A stretch of 15,424 bases of DNA, taken from contig JALLAZ010000440.1 in assembly GCA_036939755.1 (NCBI GenBank), positions 1 to 15,424 on the forward strand. The letters run 5' to 3'. The DNA is from Stephanodiscus triporus. Taxonomy: Eukaryota; Bacillariophyta; Thalassiosirophyceae; Thalassiosirales; Thalassiosiraceae. Shown here one piece after another: positions 1 through 6,481 of this stretch. The notes under the pieces were generated by a model, which saw only the letters and a list, made by a program, of their open reading frames with translations, searched no databases and was not told the DNA's origin. The translations under genes and the position numbers were made by a program. Position 1 is the stretch's first letter, and the number at the start of each line of letters is the position of its first letter.

Positions 1-779
1 ATTGATCAATTTGTAGCGTTTTAATTTTGTAGATCCATTTTTGGCTTTTGTGAGGAAGAAGTCGTATGGTACCATAGGGAACGAAGAAGAGATCGAAAAG
101 AGGAGATCAAAAAATATCTCTCTGAAGCAGAAATCTATCTGAAACAGGATAATGATAATGTGAGCTAAAGTGTATTGAACGCAGCAGCTGAATGCTGAGG
201 CCTGCTGCTGGCTGCTGGTGCTGGAGATCCCGGACTGCTACCACCACCACCCATCACCACCGATGCGGACGTGCTCGCCAGGCATTCAAAGAATCCGGAG
301 GCCTCCCACAGCTCCTATGACATGAGATGGGGCCACCAGCACCATGAGCCACACCATCACCTTCATCAGGCTAGCATCCGATGCGAGGCAGTCCATCGTC
401 GTGCTCTGCCCTGCGATCATAACGCCATCTTGTCCTCCACCTCTCATTGATTGCAGGACAAGCGCCGCTTCTGTATCTCTGGAAAATGTTTCTACTCTGA
501 AGCTCTTTTTTCTACATGCAACCTGAAAAGTAATAATTCCTACGATAAATTTATGGATTGCAGAACTAACCGCGAAATGCAAGATCTGCAGCCCAAAAAA
601 AACAGAATTTCAGCTCGGATTGCATGTGGGAACGCAAGTTCGCACGCTACGACAGTTTCCAACTTGAACCTACTGACAAAAAGCCTGTCTGAGCAAACCT
701 GCAGATCTGCCATCTGCGGACCAAAAAAATTCTACAGCCACTCTATTGTGAGGCCCATTTTGCTGTGTAAAATTCATGT

Positions 780-818
780 GATATTTGAAGGCGATATTTG
801 AAGGCGATATTTGAAGGC
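780..818. repeat. Three perfect 13-nt tandem repeats
   Basis: The unit GATATTTGAAGGC occurs three times head to tail (780-792, 793-805, 806-818). A degenerate fourth start, GATACTTGG, follows at 819. The unit contains the GGCGATATTT motif that recurs in inverted orientation at 989-999. Confidence 0.9.
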
Positions 819-825
819 GATACTT

Positions 826-860
826 GGTCGATATTTCTGTCCGTCGTCCAAATATCGACC
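826..860. repeat. Perfect 11-bp inverted repeat (hairpin)
   Basis: GGTCGATATTT at 826-836 is perfectly complementary to AAATATCGACC at 850-860, leaving a 13-nt loop. It sits directly after the tandem repeats and belongs to the same cluster of AAATATCG motifs. No run of T follows that would suggest a terminator. Confidence 0.85.
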
Positions 861-1577
861 AAATATCACCTCACTAGCAAGAAGGTAAAATATCACATGA
901 AGCTGCTTGAAGCAGATCCCAACTTCACAGCGTGGAGTTGGAGTTGAGCGCGGAGTGAGGCTACTGTATTTTTCAAGTAGATATGTATGAAATATCGCCT
1001 CTGAAATATCGACCAAATACCGCCCGAAACCCCCTGAAAAATCAATTGTGTTTGAGATTTTGGGCGGGGTCATGCATTGACACCAATAAATCTGCTGGCC
1101 GAGTTGTGGTGCCCAAGATGAACAACCAAAACATCAAGACCATGCACGACACACCAAGTTCAATGACGTGGTGACCGCTGAAGCTGGAGGGTCGTCCGCG
1201 TCGTGGTCGTGTCATATGTGCACGTATCTGACACCCGTGATGCCCTGTGGCTGTGGCAGAGTAGAGAGTAGTCATGTGACTTAGCATATCATGTAACTCT
1301 GAAGACAGCACGATATTAGAAGATAGAGAGACATGGCACAGAGGAAAGTTATTGCCATTCATCTCCCAAAGAAAATTTGGGTTCTCAGATCAGCTTCCAC
1401 GTGGCAGACCTAGACGATATCCAGAGCTGGTTCTTCTTGCTCCAGCCCCATGCGCTAGCCCCATGCGCTCAAACAGGCCATGGCGATCCCTGCCTCTCCT
1501 CTACTCTAGACCATTATGATCTCCGGCCCGGTCGCTCCCTATCGCCCCCACGACATTCCTTCCACCAAGAAACCATC

Positions 1578-2783
1578 ATGATCATCGGCCCCGTCGCCGA
1601 TCCGACCCAATCGTGGTGGCTCAGGGACCAACCCGCGCTCGTCGCCCATCCGCCTACGCCCCTGCCCGAGCGATGCGACATAGTCGTCGTCGGGGCGGGG
1701 ATGACCGGCGCCTCCATCGCGTACTGGCTTTCCGAGCGACACGGCCGAACTTGCCTCCTCCTCGACGCGCGCGGGGTCGCCGGGGGCGCCACCGGTCGCA
1801 ATGGTGGTCATCTCTGGCCGAACCTCACGTCGGACCTCGAGCGCGAAACCGTGAGGGACCTGCTTGACTTCATCGCGGAGCGCGACGTCGACTGCGACCT
1901 GACCGTGCTGGGCGCGGTCGACCTCGCCGCCGAGACACCGCCCGACGACGACGACGATGACTGGGGAGAGCTCGAGTTATGGGATGAGGAGACCTGCGCG
2001 GAAAAGTTCGGCACTGACGCCTTCGTCTGGGGGAAGCACCATCCCGCCGCCGCCCAGTTCTCGGCGGCTCGCGCGACGCGGGCCATGCTTGAGGCGGCTG
2101 GTCCACACGCGATGGTATGCGCGCCGGTGCGGGTGTTGAAGATCTCGGACGACGTCGAGGGAGGTGGGACGATCGTCGACACGGATCTCGGTTCGGTGGC
2201 GGCGGATCAGGTGGTGGTGGCCACCAACGGATGGGCATCGGAGCTCCTGCCGGAGCTCGTGGACATTCTGTACCCGTGCAGGAATCAGGTGATAATGACA
2301 TCGCCCTACGCGGTATCGGACAGCTGGGGCGCCGGAGCCTTTAGCGTCGGCGCTCTGACCGGCCATGGGGACATCGAGGAGGAGATCTACTGCATCAGGC
2401 GACCGGACGGGCGGCTTTGCGTTGGGGGCGCGAGGAACCTGGAGCACGACGCGGCCGTCGGGAACAGCGACGACGGTACGCTCAACGAGTCGGTGGGGAA
2501 GCGACTCAGGGACTTCTTGGAAACGTCCTTCCCGGCCCTCGCGCCATTGAGCGTCGAGGCTGAATGGACGGGCGTCATCGGGCTCACCGTGGATAGGAGG
2601 CCGGTGGTCGGGCGGATGCCCTCTCGCAATGGCGTATTTGTCGCGGCCGGCTACAATGGGCATGGCATGCCGCAGTGCTTTGGGGTTGGGAAGTTCATTG
2701 CAGATATGCTGGCGGGTAGGGCGGAGGAAGAATTAAGCCCTCACATTCGCAGCCTCTCTCCCGATCGCTTCTTCGACAAGTAA
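1578..2783 (+). CDS. FAD-dependent oxidoreductase (DAO family)
   Basis: This is a 401-residue flavin oxidoreductase of the D-amino-acid-oxidase fold (GlpO/sarcosine-oxidase-like), probably oxidising an amine or amino-acid-like substrate; the substrate cannot be told. The Rossmann dinucleotide-binding motif is at residues 39-44 (GAGMTG, preceded by IVVV), an ATGRNGGH stretch follows at 71-78, and the C-terminal flavin-contacting glycine-rich GYNGHGM is at 358-364. I chose the ATG at 1578 because SWWL and the beta strand before the Rossmann motif follow at the spacing usual for this group. An in-frame ATG at 1377 would add 67 residues without recognisable homology or a targeting signal. The gene is intronless and its third codon positions are almost all G or C, unlike the intron-bearing genes downstream, which hints at foreign origin. 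An acidic run of six aspartates interrupts the middle. No transmembrane segment is seen. The closest style I recognise is that of fungal and bacterial homologues. Confidence 0.85.
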   Translation: MIIGPVADPTQSWWLRDQPALVAHPPTPLPERCDIVVVGAGMTGASIAYWLSERHGRTCLLLDARGVAGGATGRNGGHLWPNLTSDLERETVRDLLDFIAERDVDCDLTVLGAVDLAAETPPDDDDDDWGELELWDEETCAEKFGTDAFVWGKHHPAAAQFSAARATRAMLEAAGPHAMVCAPVRVLKISDDVEGGGTIVDTDLGSVAADQVVVATNGWASELLPELVDILYPCRNQVIMTSPYAVSDSWGAGAFSVGALTGHGDIEEEIYCIRRPDGRLCVGGARNLEHDAAVGNSDDGTLNESVGKRLRDFLETSFPALAPLSVEAEWTGVIGLTVDRRPVVGRMPSRNGVFVAAGYNGHGMPQCFGVGKFIADMLAGRAEEELSPHIRSLSPDRFFDK

Positions 2784-3202
2784 ACGAAGACTCCTCAGCC
2801 TTGGATGTGACTTTCTTTGGCATTGCATATGCACTGGTAGAGAATTGTTCTGTATTGTTGAATCAGTCATGGCTCAATATTGTGTTTTGTTGTATTATTG
2901 CTTGTATAATTAGTGAACATACTTATTTAGACTGTCCGGGAATAGGATGTTTCATGGTGCAGGTGATACCGGTATTCTTGCATGAATCTTCATCTCTACC
3001 TATGATACCCAGTGGATGGTCTGGATATAGATGCAGTAAAAGTGGAATGCCTCTTGCTGTATTTGACCAATTGAGGTCAAATACGCCCCAAACAGACTGG
3101 CCAGTATCAGTAAGTCTATCTAGCTGGAATCAATCAAAATGAAAATGACTCTATAGTCACGGTGACTGCAACAACAATGAAGAGGATTGACAATGGAATG
3201 TT

Positions 3203-3236
3203 ATGGTAATGGTGATGGTGATGGTGATGGTGATGG
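3203..3236. repeat. ATGGTG hexanucleotide microsatellite
   Basis: One ATGGTA unit, four perfect ATGGTG units and a partial ATGG run in tandem, only 33 bp upstream of the foldback element. This is probably a length-variable locus. Confidence 0.9.
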
Positions 3237-3269
3237 GCAAATGGGCAGCATGAGCGGCTGACAGGAGAC

Positions 3270-3421
3270 CTGTTGCACCTAATATCCAAAATATCCTAGT
3301 ATCCATAATCCCTGGATTAGTTCCGAGAAAAGGGTATAGGCCCAACAGATTTGTGGGGTTTTTCTCGGAACTGAAGCGGGGATTATGGATACTGGGATAT
3401 TTTGGATATTAGGTGCAACAG
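3270..3421. mobile_element. 152-bp foldback/MITE-like element
   Basis: The arms 3270-3331 and 3359-3421 are near-perfect inverted copies. The outer roughly 43 bp (starting CTGTTGCACC and ending GGTGCAACAG) carry one mismatch, followed by a short divergent stretch and then a perfect inner part (AGTTCCGAGAAAA). The loop is about 27 nt and there is no coding capacity. Long terminal inverted repeats around a tiny core are the hallmark of foldback MITEs or other non-autonomous DNA transposons. A target-site duplication is not evident in the flanks. If transcribed it would form a long hairpin RNA. Confidence 0.7.
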
Positions 3422-3724
3422 ATCCGGATAGGAATGGGGGAAACAGGGTTGGTGGGTTGTTGAGTATGGGGGGTTGTATTTTTTCGACGAGCGCCACACT
3501 TGCATGTGTGATGTGTACCATTCCTCGGAGTAATTCACACTTGAGATAGTTAGGCTTTAGGGTAATTTTCTTCTTTGACTTCTTTCCTCGGGGAGAGATT
3601 TCTCTGATAAAATTTGACTCCGACGAGCAAACCTTTCGGAGAGCGTCGCTAACAAAAATAGGTACATCTTTCTAGAGTCGTATGATAGAGGATAAGAGCT
3701 CAATAACACACGACCGCCCCGGAA

Positions 3725-4842
3725 ATGAACGCTGCTATCAAAATAGGATTTACTCTCATAGGCCTCTGCGCATCTCTCGACTGGGCGGTAGAGGGTGGTG
3801 AATTCTCATCAAATGTCGTCATGCTCAACTCGCGGAACTGGCGGAAGGAAGTTGAGGAATCAGCACACGCTGTATTTGTGAATGTCTGGTGAGTACGAGA
3901 TGAGACGAATCTTATCTTGCCGAGATGTGAACCTGTTTCGGCCTGTAGGCCTTGCGCGACATCGGGTGATCCCCCAGTAGTTGCCTCATGAGATTTTTTG
4001 CTTTCAATTTACATCACAGTCGAAGCGGATGAGGCTACTGCCAACTCTTGAACCCCGAGTGGGAAGAGTTGGCGTCAAGAGTAAAAGGATTCGTTAAAAT
4101 AGCATATTGGGATACCGAGAAGTCCGGCGCTGTGCCGAGCATTTTGGGCGAGATCCGTGGCACGCCCACAATCAAGCTGCTGAAGCCAAAGCGAAAGGCG
4201 AAAACGAACAAACAAAAAGACGTAATCGACTACAACATGGAAAGGAAGGCGAGCGACAGTAAGTGACGACTCTTTGTGTGTTTTCGGGCACAAATTCTAT
4301 CAACCTGACAACGGTAATTTGGAGGCTTACTCGTTGTTTTACCTATTCTTGAACAAACGTTGCAAGTGTCAAATTTTGCTCTTGATCTCATGCCATCTTT
4401 TGTAGAGCGTGTCAATGGACCCGACGACTTTGAGAAGTTCAAGTCCAAAGCGAAGAAGTACGGCCTGCCAATGATGCTATTTTTCAGTGACGATCGACAA
4501 ATTTTGAACGAGATGAAATTTCTATCAACAGAATTCCGTCGAAAGTTACTGGTCGGCCAAATCCCGTATACAAAGAAAGAAAATAAGAGTATTTTCCTCG
4601 AATATGGAGTACGTGGACAGGCTCTTCTTGTTGTGCCTCCCAGTAGTGAGGATGAGGTCGAGAATGAGGATGTATCGGGAGAGAGCAGAAAGCAGCTGGT
4701 TTCTTTTGATGGGAAATGGACTTTGCATCGGCTTCAAAGCTTCTTTCACAACCACGCCCTCAAGTCTGAGGTGAAACCAAAACCAGCAGAGGAAACAAAG
4801 GCGGAAGAGAAGGTGCAAGAAACGATCAAAACTGAGCTGTAG
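3725..4842 (+). CDS. PDI-like ER selenoprotein (in-frame TGA = Sec)
   Basis: Three exons, 3725-3888, 4020-4258 and 4367-4842, joined across GT-AG introns of 131 and 108 nt, encode 292 residues. An N-terminal signal peptide (hydrophobic core around residues 7-18) leads to a thioredoxin domain at about 30-125. At the active site the frame reads C55-R-S-G-TGA-G-Y-C62, so the TGA at codon 59 occupies the first cysteine of CxxC and is best read as selenocysteine, giving a UxxC redox centre. The cis-proline is P104 (GTPT). After the second intron the frame continues M135-S-N-F and a second, non-catalytic thioredoxin-like region (about 150-240), then a Lys/Glu-rich tail ending in KTEL, a KDEL-type ER-retention signal. 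The expected role is thiol-disulfide exchange in the ER lumen. No frame-compatible acceptor I could find removes TGA while keeping G-Y-C. Homology and splice sites continue intact past it, so a pseudogene is unlikely. A candidate SECIS lies in the 3' UTR. Confidence 0.85.
4030..4032 (+). other. Selenocysteine (UGA) recoding codon
   Basis: TGA is codon 59 of the PDI-like protein, in frame with both flanking parts of the thioredoxin domain and three codons before the resolving cysteine TGC. The position corresponds to the nucleophilic cysteine of CxxC, the place where Sec replaces Cys in redox selenoproteins. Confidence 0.8.
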
Positions 4843-4913
4843 GTGGAAGATTTCGTCATCATGCGTGAGAAGGACACTGTTATTAGTTAAGATGCAAAGA
4901 GAGGATGATTTTA

Positions 4914-4982
4914 CCAAAAAAGATCGAATGACGGCCGGAGTTGATTCATGACGAAAATCACCTGGCCTGAAACATCGGTTGG
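4914..4982 (+). promoter_or_regulatory. Candidate SECIS element in 3' UTR
   Basis: The element lies 71 nt after the stop codon of the PDI-like gene. The lower helix pairs CCAA (4914-4917) with TTGG (4979-4982) and GAT (4922-4924) with ATC (4974-4976). The non-Watson-Crick core would be ATGA (4928-4931) plus C4932 facing TGA (4968-4970). The helix above starts immediately with GGCC (4933-4936) on GGCC (4964-4967) and continues with bulges to about 4946/4956. The 36 nt between ATGA and TGA match the size of known eukaryotic SECIS apical parts. A weakness is that the apical adenines (4954-4957) lie on the 3' side of the loop, farther from ATGA than the usual 10-13 nt, so this may be a variant form or a partly wrong fold. 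Confidence 0.55.
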
Positions 4983-4983
4983 G

Positions 4984-5003
4984 GGAGTTCTGCAAATAAC
5001 TCC
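4984..5003. repeat. Small hairpin beside the SECIS candidate
   Basis: GGAGTT (4984-4989) pairs perfectly with AACTCC (4998-5003) around an 8-nt loop containing AAA. It abuts the 3' end of the SECIS candidate. It lacks an ATGA/GA core, so it is not itself a SECIS. Its role is unknown; it could help define the 3' UTR structure. Confidence 0.5.
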
Positions 5004-5182
5004 TTGTTCGGATATTCACGCAGCCAGCCTTGATCTTGGGTAGAAAAATCAGCTCGTTTGCTTACTCATATGCAATATATTTCAGAGATTTTGTTCTAAA
5101 TTGTTGTGTGCCCTGTAACTTATCTTTTGGCAATTATGTGTTGAATAACATAAAATTGGAAGTCGGCACCACTCGAATAGTA

Positions 5183-6169
5183 TTAACCTCGCTTCATGTA
5201 AAAAATCCAATCATCTTGACCTCTCCCAGTCTTACCCGCACGTACGATGCGTGTATCATCGTCCAAGTATGTCATCTTCCACGTCCGAGACGTCCCCTTC
5301 TTAAATTGTTGAGTGAATATTGGCACGTGGAAAATGGATAGAGTCAAAGATACAAAATCAACCTTCCATGTAGTGGCTCCGTGATCCTCGCCGACGTATT
5401 TCCGCTCATTATTGTCGAGAGATGATGATTGAATTTCTACATCGGCAGAATCCAAGTATACACCATCCCACTCGTTCCATGAAGCATCCAACACGGCCGT
5501 CAGCCACGCACCTTGCACATCCCCACCATCATTATTTGGCCCCGTACTACTACCACCTCCGCCAACATACAACTCATTCCGATATCGCTTATCCTTCAAA
5601 TCGATCACCTGCTTGGCGATGCCCCTGAATATTCCGAATTGACCGTTCGACGGAGGAGGAGCGTCTGTGTAATGCACCACCCACGAACCTTCCATCCGTG
5701 CGTCGCGTGCCGGTTCGGATAACGAGTTCAGCGCCTCGAGGTTGGATAGGAGGGCGTGCAGTTGCGCACGACGCTGCGTGGATTCGACCGACCTTCCTCT
5801 GTCCGTGCTGGCTCTTTTTTTTCGTTTTCATTTGGGTGTGATGCATCGTTGGCGATTGGCGTGGGATTACCGCATTATTTGAAGGCGACGAGACAGATAC
5901 TAGAGACGATAGATGGTATTCACTCACATCGATTCTTCGATTTGCATTTTGGCGGCAGTCACGGCATCACTATCATCATCGGCCATCGACGATGGAAATG
6001 TTACGGATTCGGAAAAAAAAACGCTGTCTGCAATCACCGTCGTCGTCGACGTCGACGGCGGTGTGACAGCGTGCACAGCGCTCGTCACAAACGCCGCTGA
6101 AGGGGTTGTCGACGTAATACCCACGACAAAGGCTACTGCGAACACCCCTTCTTTTAGATTCCTCATCAC
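5183..6169 (-). CDS. Plastid lipid-associated protein (PAP/fibrillin)
   Basis: Two exons on the minus strand, 6169-5928 and 5798-5183, are joined across a 129-nt GTGAGT...CAG intron and encode about 285 residues. The N-terminus is a signal peptide (hydrophobic core around 8-19) with the cleavage motif P-S-A-A/F27-V, followed by a Ser/Thr-rich stretch. This is the bipartite presequence of diatom-type complex plastids. The PAP/fibrillin domain follows: M116-EGSW-VVHYT, then PSNGQFGIFRG, KQVIDL and YRNEL, WLTAVL with WNEWDGV, TWKVDF, and the strongly conserved end YLDDDTRIVRAG followed by FYM. Fibrillins bind lipids in plastoglobules and thylakoids. The acceptor CAG at 5801-5799 is preferred; an AAG seven bases further would also keep frame and drop two residues. 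The gene is divergent from the BT1 transporter and convergent with the PDI-like gene. Confidence 0.85.
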
Positions 6170-6481
6170 GTTGTGCGCAGCCGATAAAATCTGTCCCGAG
6201 CAACCCGGTTTTGTGGTGGATACTATGATGTATCGTACACATAAGAGAAGAGACCTTCAATCGAGGGTACCATACGAAAAAAACGATGCCTGTGGACAGC
6301 GAAGCTAGAGGGGCGGTCGTAGGTAAGTGAACGTACGGGTTGCTGAACACGTATCGTATCAATATCCGGCCGGCCTCGAGCGAGGCAGGGCGCTCGATTG
6401 ATCCCATCATCGCGGCGCGTAGTAGTGGCGGGTCTCCTCTCTACGATCGGCTGATTGTTGTTGTACTGACTACAGTGGAGG
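6170..6481. promoter_or_regulatory. Shared divergent promoter region
   Basis: These 312 bp lie between the start codons of the PAP/fibrillin gene (-) and the BT1-type transporter (+) and must carry both 5' UTRs and promoters. No consensus TATA box or other defined element can be assigned with confidence. Confidence 0.6.

Larger units (their letters stand above)
780..1024. mobile_element. Possible remnant of a small inverted-repeat element
   Basis: The 22 nt at 816-837 match the reverse complement of 1003-1024 at 20 of 22 positions, with about 165 nt between them. Further copies of the core AAATATCGCC/GGCGATATTT lie outside or inside the arms (790-799, 989-999). The middle has no coding potential. 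A short non-coding stretch between long imperfect inverted repeats fits a MITE-like element. No clear target-site duplication was found, so a local repeat expansion is an alternative. Confidence 0.4.
1..1377. other. Gene-poor left flank
   Basis: I see no convincing gene here. The open frames are short, overlap one another on both strands, and show no recognisable domain or hydrophobic pattern. The stretch has a CTG-rich patch around 186-232, a CCACCA-rich patch around 240-262, and the repeat cluster at 780-1024 listed separately. The last part is presumably upstream region or promoter of the oxidoreductase at 1578. Confidence 0.6.
2784..3724. other. Intergenic region with microsatellite and foldback element
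   Basis: This stretch is 941 bp long, AT-richer than the preceding gene, and lacks a convincing coding frame. An open frame at 2801-3142 has cysteine-rich, unordered composition and no family resemblance. The region holds the ATGGTG microsatellite at 3203-3236 and the foldback element at 3270-3421. The final part is the upstream region of the PDI-like gene. Confidence 0.6.
4843..5182. other. Convergent 3' intergenic region
   Basis: This 340-bp stretch separates the stop codons of the PDI-like gene (+) and the PAP/fibrillin gene (-) and must contain both 3' UTRs. Apart from the SECIS candidate and the adjacent hairpin it is AT-rich with no coding signal. Confidence 0.7.

Noticed and set aside
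286..582. Open frames on both strands in the left flank
   Set aside because: They overlap each other, lack domains and show no consistent codon pattern.
780..818. CRISPR-like array
   Set aside because: The repeats are contiguous tandems with no spacers, in a eukaryotic context.
1377..1577. N-terminal extension of the FAD oxidoreductase
   Set aside because: It is open in frame but low in protein-like character, has no targeting signal, and the ATG at 1578 sits at the expected family start.
2801..3142. 113-codon open frame after the oxidoreductase
   Set aside because: No domain, irregular composition and repeat-rich surroundings; probably chance.
4030..4032. TGA as a premature stop making a PDI pseudogene
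   Set aside because: The coding frame, splice sites, second domain and ER-retention end remain intact after it, and it falls exactly on a Cys/Sec position.
4406..4406. Alternative start of PDI exon 3 at 4406
   Set aside because: It is frame-compatible, but starting at 4367 keeps a family-like segment (S-D-M-S-N-F-A-L-D-L-M-P-S-F-V-E) that 4406 would remove.
5589..5927. 112-codon minus-strand open frame overlapping the PAP gene
   Set aside because: It runs through the PAP intron and overlaps exon 2 in another frame; it is a shadow of the real gene.
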